Assembly (NCBI GenBank): GCA_033182465.1
Contig: CP137328.1
Span: 992,001-1,056,000, forward strand
DNA from: Sanghuangporus weigelae
Lineage: Eukaryota; Basidiomycota; Agaricomycetes; Hymenochaetales; Hymenochaetaceae
Length of the DNA: 64,000 bases
Reading direction: 5' to 3'
Shown here: positions 21,263 to 33,397 of the stretch, piece by piece
Layout: the number at the start of each line of letters is the position of its first letter
Numbering within the stretch: position 1 is the stretch's first letter
Program-made: the position numbers and the translations under genes
The notes under the pieces: model-generated
What the model saw: only the letters and a program-made list of their open reading frames with translations
Told to the model about the DNA's origin: nothing
Database searches by the model: none

Positions 21263-22985
21263 TCAGTAACGATAGATATGAAGAGTCTGCCCCACAGTAG
21301 CCACAAGTATAATCCCTTGAGTAGCATCGAGGAGCACATGATAAGCAGATTTGAGTATATCGGACGGTATATCAAGTGTACTCGCTGTATCAGCCAAATC
21401 GCCATCATGAGTTGTTCCGGGATCAGGGAATGTAACCAGCTTCATCCTTCGCACCACGACGCCACCCTCGTTGACCTCTTCAACCCACCCGACATGGTTG
21501 AATGACACGCACACGATGGGCATATGATCTTCAACAGGATCCAGAGCAGGGTTGCGGAGTGTCAGTATGGAACGAGAAGGTGAGCAGGGTCCGTTTTTGT
21601 CAGAGTAGTACTGCGCAACACGCCACGTCTTCTCGGATGGGTTTAGATCTTCCGGCCCCGCGGGAGCAGTGAGATAGAGTACAATCGTAGAGACCCTCGT
21701 CGGTATTTCTGGATACGGTGGTTCAGGAAGTTGGTCGATGGTCCAGAACATAAAGGCGTTCGTGCCTTCTGTCTTTAGTAAGACGGAAGGCTCAGCTTCC
21801 CACTTGAAGACTTCTTCCCTAGCTGGGTGCGCAACAGGTCCAGGCTCATATGCCAAAGTGTTCCAAGTGTCTGAAGATGGAGTCAGGTCTCCTAAGCGAT
21901 ACCATCTGCGAATTTCGCTTCCTTCGTTCTCAGATACCAGAACAATGAAATCGCCCTCCGGAGATAGATGTATGCCGATTAAAGATCGTCCATGATCCTG
22001 CAGACACAGGGATAAGAAACGCCAGGAATGGGAGTAATCGAGGACATACATATGGAATACTAGTATTGATTATACCAGCTTCCTCCGTATTCCAATCAAA
22101 CATCACCAGAATAGCCATGACATTTGACTCATGGCTGCCAAATGCGACGCAAAACATCCTTCGAGAGGCGTCAAGAAGGTGAACCTCACTAGTAAAGGGC
22201 AATAATAGAGTCACTTCTTTGGTCCGCTCAAAAATCAGGTCTTGGGGTAAATTATCTTCGGGAACTCCGATACGAAGGATACCGATCCTCACGTGCATCC
22301 CAAAACTATCATCGAACCTGAGCACATTGAGACTGAGGCATAATAGACAGCGGGTCGAAGCTTACCGAACTGGAGCAACTCTCGCGACAGCGCCGAGCAA
22401 CGTGCGGGTGGGCTTCTCCAACGCGAGATCTAACACCATGCAATCTGGACCCATGTCAAATGATCCAGCAGAGGTATTATCCTTCACGTTCCAGCCGACC
22501 ATCTTGCCACCCTCCAGAGGAATTAGGAGATGCTTTGAAGTGAACTTGGTTATGTAGGCATTCTTGTCCAAAGATACCTCTGAGCCAATGGCTGACCTGA
22601 GTTCAATAATCTGAGATGCCGCCCTTGCCTTTGGTCTCTTCTGTAGCCAATTATTCTCCGCAAGCGCGGCCAAGAGGACAGACCTCTTTAGTTCGTCAGT
22701 TTTGACGCTTTGAAGAGGCTTCTGGTCAATGGCCAGTAAGTCAATGTATCGTGTTCGGTGTAGAAGGTTCAAAAAGACATGCTGCCAAACGACAAAGAGA
22801 TTCGAAAGCCTATGAAACCTGCAAGATACCTGACCAACGATCAAATATAAAACGCCGCGAAGACGGGATTCAGCACGTACCAAAGATAAAGAGAGGACAT
22901 CAGGTGCTTCTAGGTGGTGAAACACCTGCAAGATGATATCATCGGGAAGTGCTATTAACGAGCGACGGTGGTAATTATCGGTCAT
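21263..22985 (-). CDS. F-box protein with beta-rich C-terminal region
   Basis: F-box proteins link substrates to SCF ubiquitin ligases through Skp1. Four exons (22985-22881, 22829-22366, 22317-22050, 21997-21263) encode 523 residues. Seen: the F-box at about 10-50 (ALPDDIILQVFHHLEAPDVL, then FHRLSNLFVVWQHVF after intron 1), which interrupts the F-box in phase 0. The remainder has repeated short hydrophobic strands and acidic turns (for example SPEGDFIVLVSENEGSEIRR). These suggest a beta-propeller-like substrate domain without clear WD or Kelch signatures, as in many agaricomycete F-box proteins. No signal peptide. The substrate cannot be predicted. Confidence 0.85.
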
Positions 22986-23491
22986 AAGTTGTTGACTCAG
23001 CCCTGATCAGGGGCCTGCCGACAGGGTGCAGTTGTACAGCGAGAGGGTGAGATGGTACATGAAGATGGGGAAGCTACTTAGCGCCTCTGGAATCGTAAAG
23101 CAAAGGTTCCCGTTTCGTCGACTTTGCAATGCCGTGCTGATTAAGCTAGAGGCAGGTCAACACCAGATGGTGCAAAGCAGCTCACCTGGAAGGCCACCAT
23201 GTCCATGAAAGAAATGCCCAGACTCTTCAAAACACCTGTTGTCCTATGGAATGAAGATTTATCATGGGGGCAAGAGGCCCACGAGAGCGGATTCATCTCG
23301 GAACTGGGACATCCGTAGGTTCTCATCAAGGAGGAACTTGTTTGCTTATCAGTGGAAGACAGCAAAGATGACCAGATATGAGAAACAGCTCGCGTGAAAC
23401 AGTAAATTGCGCCCCAAAAACGGGACATTGTTTATGTTTACAATGAATGCTGCAATAGACAAGATAGTGGCGATACAACACTTGCGAATAA
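22986..23491. other. Short intergenic region
   Basis: Contains the F-box gene promoter (start 22985) and the 3' flank of the MRG gene (stop at 23492). No gene seen. Confidence 0.6.
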
Positions 23492-24912
23492 TCATGATCG
23501 GAAGATGTAATTCTGATACTGTGCTGAAGACTGTTCGTATTCCTTGAGAAAAATACGATCTCGTTCCTGGACCATGTATCTGAAAGCAACAGGAGCTCAA
23601 TGATAAGATGAAGAATGAAACAGCCGGAAGACTGCACGCACTTCAGAAGCCAATGAACATAGTCAGTGAGTATATTCACAGAATCAGGATCCATTTTTGA
23701 TGACGAGACCATCGCAGGGAGGATCGCTGCATTAAATGATCAGGACGAATGGTCGGTTGCTCTCTTATTAGAAAACATGAACGTCAGAAATGGCGAAACA
23801 CATACAGATCATCCGCAACAGGTGTTCTGCCCCATAGATCTCGCTCATCTCCTTTTGCGAGCCAACCATCACATGAGAGCCTGTTATATATTTATGTCTT
23901 TGGTTGAGATACTGCGGACGTTCGAATCGATAAAGGAGCCTCGAGCCGAGTGCGCGGTCGAAGTAAAGACGCAGACCTGCAGTGATGGAGGGAAGAAGCG
24001 ACGGCGCCCGTGGAAGTTGCTCCTTTTGCGATAACGCCCATGACTGGAACTCTTGTAGTAGCTGGTCAACATTCGGGGTTCGAGGCAGAGAAACAAGCTA
24101 TAGTATCACGAAGGTGAGAAGAGGACAAGAACAATGAGCAAGCGAACAAGGATTCATTGGTGAGAAGACATACCTGGCTATTCTTTGTAATGTTCTCCCA
24201 GTCGTCGACGAGCTGTACCTTGAGAATGTCAGGTATAACCAGACGCATGTCCGGCTTCCTCGATCCATCATCCTATTCATCCGACAAATAGCGGATCACA
24301 TTTCAGAAATGAATGAAAATCACCGCGTTATGAATTGACTGCGCACCTCTTCCCTTCCGCGCTTCGTCCCCCGCGCACCCTCCTTGCGCGCACCCGCTGT
24401 CGATGTTCTTCCGGATACAGCGCTTGCTGAAGCCTTCTGGATCTTTGCGGTTGACGAGGAACCAGTCAATTTATCGTTGTCTGCGATGAGCTTCTTTTGC
24501 ACGAGGAGATTGGTTTCGTTGTACTTCAACAGACGGGATTGGGGTACCCATTCGTCCCAGCTGCGCAAATTGGCAAGCATAAGCCGAAGCAGGCGCGCAG
24601 GAAGAGGATAATATTACAACATTAGGAAGCGTTGAGAACGAAGAGCAGCTGGAAGACGTACGTCTGCTTCCATCCCTTGTAATGTACGAAAAAGTGAGGG
24701 CCTATTCGCCCACTCGGTGAGGTACTTTCACTGTAGTTCTCAACTTTGAGCACCTTTGCTTCGTATATGAGAGGGCCATGGTAGCAGAGTACGCGCTCGT
24801 TGACTGCAAACTCTGTCGTCGGCATTGTGGTAACAGTAGAAACGGATACACTCCGTTCGCGTGCCTCCGAGTCTTGCTTGGCGCGTGTCACGGTCGACTT
24901 GCGCGGCGCCAT
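23492..24912 (-). CDS. EAF3: MRG15/Eaf3 chromatin protein (chromodomain and MRG domain)
   Basis: Subunit shared by NuA4 histone acetyltransferase and Rpd3S-type deacetylase complexes; its chromodomain reads methylated H3K36. Six exons (24912-24662, 24560-24347, 24272-24174, 24097-23806, 23726-23642, 23579-23492) encode 342 residues. Seen: a chromo-barrel at about 35-95 (FAVNERVLCYHGPLIYEAKV, HFFVHYKGWKQTWDEWV), then a low-complexity basic linker (STAGARKEGARGTKRGREE). The MRG domain follows (LVIPDILKVQLVDDWENITK, VDQLLQEFQSWALSQ, YGAEHLLRM, MDPDSVNILTDYVHWLLKY) and the protein ends NYIFRS. Length is normal for the fungal protein. Joins are supported by domain continuity across all five introns. 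Confidence 0.95.
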
Positions 24913-25166
24913 ACGTATGTATTTCTTACTTGCTGGAGTCGGCGTTGATGAACAAGCGCTAACTAACTATTCAAACTTCATAGGGGCACACGTCTATATA
25001 TCTGTGACAGAACCAAGGGTGGACGAGGACAAAAGGGAATTTTGATGGTGGCTCGTGTCATTATCACGACGAAAGCGCTCGAATCACAGTACAAAGTCTG
25101 TCACCAACGAACAGCACAGCACAACAATGGCAAGAGAGGAATGACTGGAATGACGAATCATAGCGA

Positions 25167-26033
25167 CTATATAGGCTTGATCTTGAAGTGCAGAGAAATA
25201 AGGGAGAAAATAAGACACTAGAAAATCGATGATGAATCAACACCACGGCGGAAATGAGTTCCTGCTGTCGCGCACCTTAAGGTCCTGAATAAGATAGTAG
25301 AACACGCGTAACCCTTCCGGGTCCTCGCTGTCCTGAATGTCGACGAGAGAGCCGATCTTGGCCGTCTAAGATGAATCATACGGACCGACACGCAAGCGCT
25401 TGTCAATGGACGCCATCGAAGGTCAATGGGAACAAATACGTACTTCAAATGAAATGTGGTCGTTCCCGAGTCGGATCTCGAGCTCCTGCCTGCCGACGAT
25501 GTTCTTTTTGGGCCAGTTGCCATCATCTTCTCTGTGGACATGTCATGCATCAGCTACCAGTGCAAAAAAAGAAAGGACAAGCTTTATGGACTTACTTGGT
25601 GATCTCACTCGCTTCAACAATCCTCTTCAGCTCTTTCACAACCAACGGACCGATCCACACTAAAATAAGCCGAGTGAACCATGGTCAGCATTCAGGCGCT
25701 TCCTTTCCAGCAGGATGCCCTGTCACGTACTTTCTTTGCGAATCAAGCTGTCGTTTCGGTAGTTCGAATTGTTCGCATATCGTAAACGCCCATGCGAATA
25801 CTCAAACTCGAGGAACTCGTGGCCATGTTTGCCTGAGTGACCGGTGCTAGAAACATAGAATGGCAATCGCGTCAAGTGTCGAACAGGTCGAGTAAGTATT
25901 GCCTGAAAAGTTTTGAGATGTTGAACTTCCGAACGTACTAATATCTGCACGCAACGATATGTCTCAGCAGTGTCTAATATTTATGCTGATTGTACACATA
26001 CCTCAAGTAGAATGGCTGTTCTGTTTGGGACAT
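25167..26033 (-). CDS. mago: Mago nashi, exon-junction complex subunit
   Basis: Binds Y14 (RBM8A) and locks eIF4A3 on spliced mRNA. Seven exons were read: 26033-26002, 25944-25939, 25846-25731, 25659-25596, 25531-25444, 25365-25276 and 25217-25167. They encode 148 residues, the usual family length. Seen: [20 protein letters not shown] at the N-terminus, [69 protein letters not shown] and the C-terminus SLHFKIKPI. The second exon is just six bases (ATATTA), flanked by GTGCAG and GTACGT. It is needed to supply the invariant Arg-Tyr-Tyr; no other pair of splice sites restores that block. Confidence 0.95.
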
Positions 26034-26471
26034 GGCGGTAAGAATCAACTTTGAAGTCGAACTGACTGAGGGAAACAGTTTGGCTTCTTTCGGCAAGGTA
26101 AGAGTTTTATTACGTAACAACACTCAGTCGATGGAATGGAATTTCTCAACCATCAAAGAAAATGTGAGAATTCGACAGAAATTACAACATTCGAATAAGG
26201 CGATGATACAGGACAAATCCAACTCCGAATCTCTACAGCTCTTTCTCCGAGGAAGCAAGGAGTAACCGAAAGTTTAGAGCTATTCAGGTTTCGCATAACT
26301 ACTACGGTATATCCTCCTGACTTCAATCGACTTACGTAGTTGCTTCGATTATTTCGTGAAACCAGGTTGGCTTTGAGGTACAATGCAGTAGGCCGAGGGC
26401 CAGATCACTTTCTTGCGTTGCATTTCACAGTTCCACATTGACGCATGAAGACAGAAGCCAGGACGAACGGA
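26034..26471. other. Intergenic, no gene seen
   Basis: Promoter region of mago and 3' flank of the first crinkler-type gene. A plus-strand frame at 26032-26265 has no domain. Confidence 0.6.
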
Positions 26472-28528
26472 TTACACGCCCAAGGCATGCACAGTTCCAC
26501 GGACGCTATCTAAGACCATGCTGGATTCATGTGAGATCAACTTGCGCAAAAGATACTCATCATGTTCCTTCTTCATTAATCCAAAGCGCTCAACACCAGG
26601 AGCCCAATCGATATCCCCGGTATCGTTCAAAGTAGGAGGATATCTTGCCTCGGAGTCCCTCCCACACCAGTCGAAATCAACCAAAACTGCCCCAAATCGC
26701 CGGTTCGCATATTTGTCATTCGTCGCCGCGGGATAGTCAGGTCCATGAGCGAGTTTACTGGCGCCATCGGGTTTGGGCTGGACCGTGTCGGCTTGCAATT
26801 TCCTGACAACAAGGATATTTCGAAGTCGTAGATCTCCGAAAACGTAGCCCTCTCGATGCAACATTTCCACAGCTTTCCGAATATCTGACAAGATATCGGT
26901 CGTAAATGGTCCCCGTAGCAGAAACATATCGCTGGTCTCCCCTGGGACATAGTCCATCACGACCATCCAAAGTCCTCCACGAATACGCTTACAGAAATAT
27001 AGTTGTGGTGCAAGGCCATGACTTGCTAAGAGCTTATGAGCCTCGCCGCAATAATGGGCCGGGAACTTGACGACGACGTCACGACGGTCCATCTTTGCAA
27101 CGAAAAGAGTTTTCGCTGGGTCATCCGGGAAAAGTCTATCAAAGTAATGTAAACTCGGGCCTGAGCTTATTTTGTCGGCGAAGCTGGGTCGTGGCAAGTG
27201 CTGCCCTTGTCTCCTGTCTCCCGCGAGGAACTCCTCATAATACTGCTGCAAGCTGTGCAGAGCATTCTTTGCTGCCTTGAAAATTCGTGCGACGTGAACG
27301 ACTCGGTCTCCGTAGTCAGGATCTCCTCCGAGGAAAATATAGTCAGTAAATGGCTGCACGATAATTTCATCGACAAAGATGGCACCCCAAAGGCACAGGT
27401 ATGGACCCATTATGCTGACGATCATAGCGGGACTACAAGTTCTTTTACGAATCGCTTCATACTTATCGAAAGAAGGTTAGCACAAAAACTGAACTGCTTC
27501 GAGAAGACGCACCTCCTTGCTGGTAGCATAGTCTCTGTAGGAGCAAGCTGCATGGTAGCCCGCATCTCCGACACTCCCCAGCTCATTTCTCCACCTGAGA
27601 CAAGCAAACAGGACCACTTGATCCTGGATATGTTCCCTGATAAGACCATCCCCAGGAGCTATATTAGCTATCGAGAAACCAAGGAGATTTTCTAGCTGCA
27701 TGTCTGTCTGTTCCATCCGATGTCCGTCGTACTCGTAGAACTTGATAGACCTCATGACAAGAGAATGTGCCGCCTTTATCTCCTGAGCAGTCACCTCTAT
27801 ACTCGAAAGATCCTTTAATGTGTCCTTTAGCTCTGCAAACACACTACAGTAGATGCTGATTGGTGGTCCACGAAAATCGTCCGACCGCCCATTGTATATC
27901 GGAAATCTGGATTGCTGAAACGGCATATGCTCTGGTAAAGCTGCTTCAGAAGGTGGTAACGCATTCTTTGCCAATTCGAGGGTCTTCGTGTGTCCTATGG
28001 AGACCGACTGTTCACTTGAAGCATCCCCTTTAAAGCGGAGATGACTTACGTGTTTCTACTGTCCAGTCCAGGTCTGGACTCTCGGGTCGCTCGACTGACG
28101 ACATAACCTTATTGTATAGCACACGAAAACAAGAGGGGAAGGCTCACCGATGTGCGATGCGTCAACAAGCACATGAATGCGACCTTCGACCAGATTATCG
28201 GAAATCACCGAGATCAACATCTCGTTCTCTTGAACGCGACGAGATGACTTCAGGATATTGTTTGCACGTTCATGCAGATTTCCGATGGGCTCGATGCTAA
28301 GATGGGACGGCTTCCAATCAATCAGTCAAAACCATCTTCCAGACGAGCATAGCCACGTACGATATACAACATCAGATCAGTTTGATCCGCGCCATGAGCA
28401 GTATAGAAGTATTGCCATTGCTGGTAGACGTAAGCTTTGAAGTATGCAGCTAGAATATCATTCTCTACATCTATATCGAACGGTTCGGAGCTAGGATTGT
28501 CTAACACGAGACAGTTAACGTGAAGCAT
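26472..28528 (-). CDS. Crinkler-header protein with kinase-like domain, paralogue A
   Basis: Member of the eukaryotic crinkler (CRN/CR) class: a ubiquitin-like header joined to a variable effector domain. Five exons (28528-28361, 28310-28148, 28094-28050, 27994-27513, 27461-26472) encode 615 residues. Seen: header MLHVNCLVLDNPS at 1-110 ending with the typical GRIHVLVD strand. A central region carries FPIYNGRSDDFRGPP. A C-terminal kinase-like domain runs from about 395: VVVKF lysine near 418, VVMDYV hinge, YVFGDLRLRNILVV with catalytic Asp and Asn near 497, and LVDFDWCG in place of DFG. All key kinase positions are present, so activity is possible. A TATA-like TATAAAAGAG lies about 90 bases upstream of the ATG. 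Exon lengths 1-4 equal those of paralogue C exactly. No signal peptide, so an intracellular role is likely. Confidence 0.85.
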
Positions 28529-28802
28529 GGAGGAAGATGGGAGTCAAACAAAATAAACTAGTCCCTGTAGGTTGCTGGTCGAACGAACGTGACTGCCTTG
28601 CATCACGTGAGGACCGACTCTTTTATAAATATAAATAATACAAATGTTGTTTCGCTCACTCACTCCAGTCATTCGTACTTTGCACGTAAGTAACTCGAAT
28701 ACATAAGGTTTCGTCGCCTATCCATACACACAGAACAAACAAAGACCTGCATTTATCAAACATGTATCAATGTGAAAGAGAAAGAGAATGTGTCTCTTTC
28801 CC

Positions 28803-30789
28803 TCAGATTGATCTAACCTGAAGTTTCGCTAGCTGATACTCATCGTGCTCCTTCTCCATGGTTCCAAAGGGTAAGACGCCGGGCGCCCAATCGACGGTGG
28901 TATTCAGGGTGGCAGGGTATCTCGATTCCATATTCTTGCCGCACCAGTCGAAGTCGATCAAAAGCGCACCGAGATTAAGGCTTTCCTGTTGGTCCGGATG
29001 ATTGTCGTTCATCTTCTTGATGACTATGATATTGGGAGTACGTAGATCTCCAAACACATAGTCCTCTCCATGCAGTAGTTCGACAGCCCTTTTGACATCC
29101 ATGTATATGTCCAGAGAATTCCCATGCTCCTGAAGATATTTCTGTGCGGTATCGCCTTGGACATGATCCATCACGACCATCAAATAACCTCCGAGAACAG
29201 GGACACATAGGTGCAACTGTGGAGCAAGGCCATTCTCCGCTAGTAGTCTATGAGCTCCCTCACAGTAACGGCGAGTGAACTTGATAATGACGTTCTTGCC
29301 GTTCATCGTTCCTGTGTATAATGGTTGGGCCATGCTTGCCTTGAACAGCCTGTCCATGAAGGCTATCCTTGGAAATGGATTCGGCCTCTCGATTACGACT
29401 GGGCAAGGTAGCAGTGCCTCAGGATTAACAGTTGCACTGAGTTCTACCTGCTGATAATGGCGACGTATGCAAGCGATAGCATTCTTCGTTGCATGAAGTA
29501 TGCGGGCAATTTTCAGCACGCGTAGCTCATAATCTGGATCACCCCCAAGGAAGAAGAACTCGGTAAATGGCTGGACGATGGGTGCATCAATGAATATGGC
29601 ACCCTGAATTGACATGAATGGGCCCATGAAGGAAACGATCAAGCAGGGGCAGCACGTGCTGGCTCGAATTTTTGCGTACTAGATAGCGATATTTGATTAA
29701 CAACAGACTGATCAGGCAGTTTGTAACGTACCATATCACTGGCCACATGCTTTCGGTACGTGCAGACAGCTTGATACTGAGCATCTCCTTTGCTTCCGAT
29801 TTCGTTTTTCAACTCAAACCAAGCAATAGCGGCAAACCAACCATTTGCATTTGTCTCCGTTTCAATGACCCCGTCACCGATTGAGTTCAGCGTGCGAATC
29901 TCCTTCCTGATTGGGCAATCAAAGAACTGCTCCAATAGCTTGAACATCACCTTTGTTCGTTCTGGCTCAACAGAGTAAAACTTCACAGCTTCCTTGAATA
30001 AATCAAATGTTATCTCCAGTTCTGTCGAGGTCGGAATGATATCGCCTAGATTATCAATGTCATCCTTGAGACGTGCGAATGCTTCGTTGTATATCGTAAT
30101 AGGCGGTCCACGGAATTTGTCGGGTCTACCATTATAAATCGGGAAGTTGCTCTGCTGTGATTGTATGTTGGCCGGGTCTGCTGCGGTCGAGGGACTCGAG
30201 GCATCCTTCACCAAAGAGATAGTTTTACTATGACCTAACATAGCAGAACAGTTAGAATAAATCTGATGCGGCAAATTGGCATGACCCACGAGATTTAACT
30301 GTTCCACTGAGATTTTCCCCGAGTGATGGCTCATCTATGAGCGTATCTGAGAATGCTTCTTCAATTTGCCAGTTAGTATGCTTACCAAATCGTTTTCGGT
30401 GGTTATCTACCAACACATGGATCTTCCCCTTCTCGGTTCTGGATATCACCGCAGATAGGATAGCATTGTCTTTCGGAAGAAGGGAATAATCCATAACGTC
30501 TCTAGCTCGTGACAAAAAAGTTTCATCTATGACATCCGAAAGATCTGGTGGCTATACGAGAGTAGCGGGATCGCATGAGCTTTAGTGGGTCAAGACCGAC
30601 GCAGGAGGGACGCACAAAGTAGAGCATGAGGGAGGCAGCATCAACCTTCGCTTTGATGAAGTACTGCCTGTTCATCTCATAAATGGTTTGTTTGAGAAAA
30701 CCAACCGGTTGCTCAGGGGCTATCCGGGCCATGAAAGGCACGCAGTGGGGGTCGCCAAGCACAAGGCACATTAGCTGAAGGTCAGACAT
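28803..30789 (-). CDS. Crinkler-header protein with kinase-like domain, paralogue B
   Basis: Same architecture as paralogues A and C, more diverged. Four exons (30789-30616, 30551-30290, 30234-29732, 29678-28803) encode 604 residues. The header starts MSDLQLMCLVLGDPH and ends KGKIHVLVDN. The linker that is a separate 45-base exon in A and C is here part of exon 2, so one intron is lost and the linker is longer (KHTNWQIEEAFSDTLIDE). The middle region keeps FPIYNGRPDKFRGPP. The kinase-like part has VIIKF (about residue 448), VVMDHV, YVFGDLRTPNIIVI and LIDFDWCG. The ATG used (30789) fits the header; an upstream in-frame start would add about 20 unconserved residues. A TATATAAA box lies about 50 bases upstream. 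The broken copy at 39863-40455 is closest to this paralogue. Confidence 0.85.
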
Positions 30790-30837
30790 CGCAGTAAGAA
30801 GCCAAGGTGGATAGTTTGTGGTAGAGCAGCTTGGGGG

Positions 30838-30896
30838 TTTATATAAGTGCAATCACGTGGTGGTGGCAGGCCACAACATGCAAGCCACGCCTGGCC
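30838..30896 (-). promoter_or_regulatory. TATA box and shared upstream motif of paralogue B
   Basis: On the minus strand a TATATAAAC box (about 30839-30847) is preceded by a block of about 43 bases (30854-30896) with CACGTG and, on the plus strand, GCAAGCCACGCCTGGCC. The same pair of words in the same order occurs upstream of paralogue C (36663-36698) and at 31267-31303. Confidence 0.6.
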
Positions 30897-31856
30897 TTTT
30901 TTATGAGGCACAAATGTTCATTGCCATACCAGAATTTGTCCCAGTATAGGCATGATGTTCACTAGAGATGTCTAGGTTAGCGGAATAATTGTCCGATACA
31001 TGACATAATTTACTGTCTTTGCACTCGTATGTCCCGTCGCCTCAGTTTTTTGCTTCTGTCTTAATGCAGATGGAAGTGCATCATGATGGGACCGCGTCAT
31101 GATTATGACATCGATGAAGGAGAATCCGACTTAGTTTTGTGACTCTTATTTCGGGGACCATGAACGGTTCATGATTGAGATCATCCAAGAGTCGAAGCAT
31201 TTTCATTAGATATAGTCCCGTCGAAATTTCAATATAATGTTTCAGTCGCTTCTATCAAGATGCAAACACGTGGTGACCTACCAACATGCAGGCCACGCTC
31301 GGCATATCGTCAATCGAGTCACTCTGGATCACTAGGTGTTGCCTGGAAATCATCATAACGTCGAGGGGACATCTAGAGGACTCCTTGTTTTGCTTCCTAC
31401 TTTTATCGTCTGGAAGATTTTGATCAAAAATAATCAGTGGTCTAAGAACGTACAACAGATACCTGCATCGGCTGCTTCTGTGTGATTACCAACAATGTAC
31501 GTTTCTCCATGTGTCCGACTCCACTCGCGGTCATCCTTTCAGACTCGGGAAGTGGGGGATCGTGCAACAGCTTTTAACTATCTTTAAATCTAATCTTACT
31601 TACACAGTAAAAGCAAGAACAGTCACGTGGATTCTTAACGCGTTCGGCTTATGAAGCGGAGTTTAAATTTCACGAAAGCTTAGACCGTGGCTTGTCGCTG
31701 GCCAAAGAACGTGACCGCCTTTAGAGCCACGCCCCGGTCCTCCTCTAGCTCCTTGAAAGATACATTCGCAATCCCCTTATCGAACGCCCCATTTTCCAGC
31801 GCCTCCAGTGTCTCTCTCTCCTTCGCCATTACTTTTTCGTGCACATTGTCATCACA
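30853..31856. other. Intergenic with an orphan copy of the crinkler promoter block
   Basis: No gene recognised. The block 31267-31303 repeats the CACGTGG...CATGCAGGCCACGCTCGGC arrangement seen upstream of paralogues B and C but has no crinkler coding sequence beside it. A minus-strand frame at 31680-32042 runs antisense to the next gene and is rejected. Confidence 0.5.
31267..31303 (-). promoter_or_regulatory. Orphan copy of the crinkler upstream motif
   Basis: CACGTGG followed by CATGCAGGCCACGCTCGGC matches the upstream blocks of paralogues B and C. No header exon follows on the minus strand, so this may be the remains of a lost paralogue or a duplicated promoter. Confidence 0.45.
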
Positions 31857-33397
31857 ATGGTTCTGACTCGCTCGATGTATAAGGTATGTGTGTCCATCGG
31901 CGGTAGCTCCGACACAATACCAAAGGCCGGCGATAGCAGACACGGTTCGCACACCATCGTCCACGGAGACACGGCGAGAGTCGCTGTTGATAACCATGCC
32001 TCCGCTCGCAGCAGACGCACGAAGAGCAACAGTGCTCTTCAACCGAAAATCTACGTAGAGGACAAGCCCGTGAGCACTCGATCTCGCGCCGCTGTCCCAA
32101 GACCAGACAAAGATAAAACTAATGGTCGAAAGCCATCTCGTGAGTATCCACCTATCCCAGTCGTGATCTATTGTTGATCGGACCTATCGCAGGTGGAATG
32201 AAGCCACGACGAGGTCACCAGGCCACCAAGCAGAGTCGTGGCCCGAAAACCAGTGCAGGGATAGCCGGACTAACAGGTAAATACCATTCACTTTTTTCCA
32301 GTTCGTACGCTTATTAGCGACCGTTACCTAATGCACTTCGATCCAATCGCAACATCGTTGTCGGTGTCATTCTCCTTTCAGGAGATTCTGTTGCAGACGG
32401 GCTCCATGAAGATGGGCATCCCCGCCGTTCAGGCAAGACAGGGACAAAACGAAGTAGGGGATCCGAAGAGGACGCATCCGATCCCGAAGCTATTCTCCGA
32501 GCGAACACACGTCACGTTCGACGCAAGATTCATGGTCCAGCTGGCCAAGCGGTACAATGCAACGCCATCGTACCGGGAGTTTCTCCGGCAAACGAATACG
32601 ATGCTGGGTCCCCCTGCCAAGCACCTAGGCGTTCAGCACGTCTGGCGTCTAAATCCTCAAACCCTATTGTTCCTCAAGACCTCTGCTCATTGGCAGTAGG
32701 AGCCGAGCGCATTGTAGACTGGTGTAGTCAGACACGAAGAAAGCGCACTCGGGCCCAAGAATGCAATGGAAACGAGTCCAAACAGTCGAATGTCCGGTGC
32801 ATACGGAGACGTATCCGGGAAGCCGTCGATCAGTCTGAAGTTGAAACCGAAGGACGAACGTCCGGTTCTGATAGTAAGACGGAGTCCTCAGAAGAGACAC
32901 TGGTCAAGAACGGACCACATCCGTACAACGTTGACAGGCCAGGACGCAAGGAAGACGGCTCCACCCCCGCGCCCTCAGTCAAGGTCGAGGATATAGACCA
33001 GGACTGGCTACTGCACGTCGACAACGAGCGTCACGCATCTGTCGAAACTGTCGCGTCAGTATACTGGAAGAACCGGGAAAGCACCGAGCCACGGAGCTCA
33101 TCGGTTGAATCTCTTCTTACTCCCCCTCCGCCATGCATGGAGGAAGAGGAGGAAGTCCTTCTTCATCACGACTTCGACGCAATGATCCCTCTTGATTCCC
33201 TGCCCGATGAACACGAACGAAACGAATTGGATCGAGCATACCTGCGCCAGCAGCAGGAACACAGACCCTATGACGAAGCTGAGGCTGAGGCTGAGATGAC
33301 TGCCAACAGATATCGGAGTCTGGCTCCTGAGCCGGATCAGGGTCTCGTTGATGTGATTCGATCGGGGGGGATATCAGGCCTTGCTTCGCCAGAGTGA
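31857..33397 (+). CDS. Disordered basic/acidic protein, probably nuclear, unrecognised
   Basis: Three exons (31857-32139, 32193-32276, 32382-33397) encode 460 residues. No domain was recognised. Seen: basic clusters (ASARSRRTKSNS, RPDKDKTNGRKPSR, GMKPRRGHQATKQSRG), a histone-like or nuclear-type APRRSARLASKSS, and another basic cluster SQTRRKRTRAQ. Then comes a long acidic, Ser/Glu/Pro-rich half (CMEEEEEVLLHHDFDAMIPL, EAEAEAEMTANRY). The motif EVLLHHDFDAMIPLD might be a transactivation-type helix. The whole looks intrinsically disordered. The first exon could contain a further in-phase intron just after MVLTRSMYK; both readings stay open. It lies between crinkler paralogues and reads towards paralogue C. 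Function unknown. Confidence 0.7.

Noticed and set aside
23666-24034. 122-codon plus-strand frame
   Set aside because: Antisense to MRG-domain exons that are clearly real.
31680-32042. 120-codon minus-strand frame
   Set aside because: Antisense to the 31857-33397 gene and without domain.
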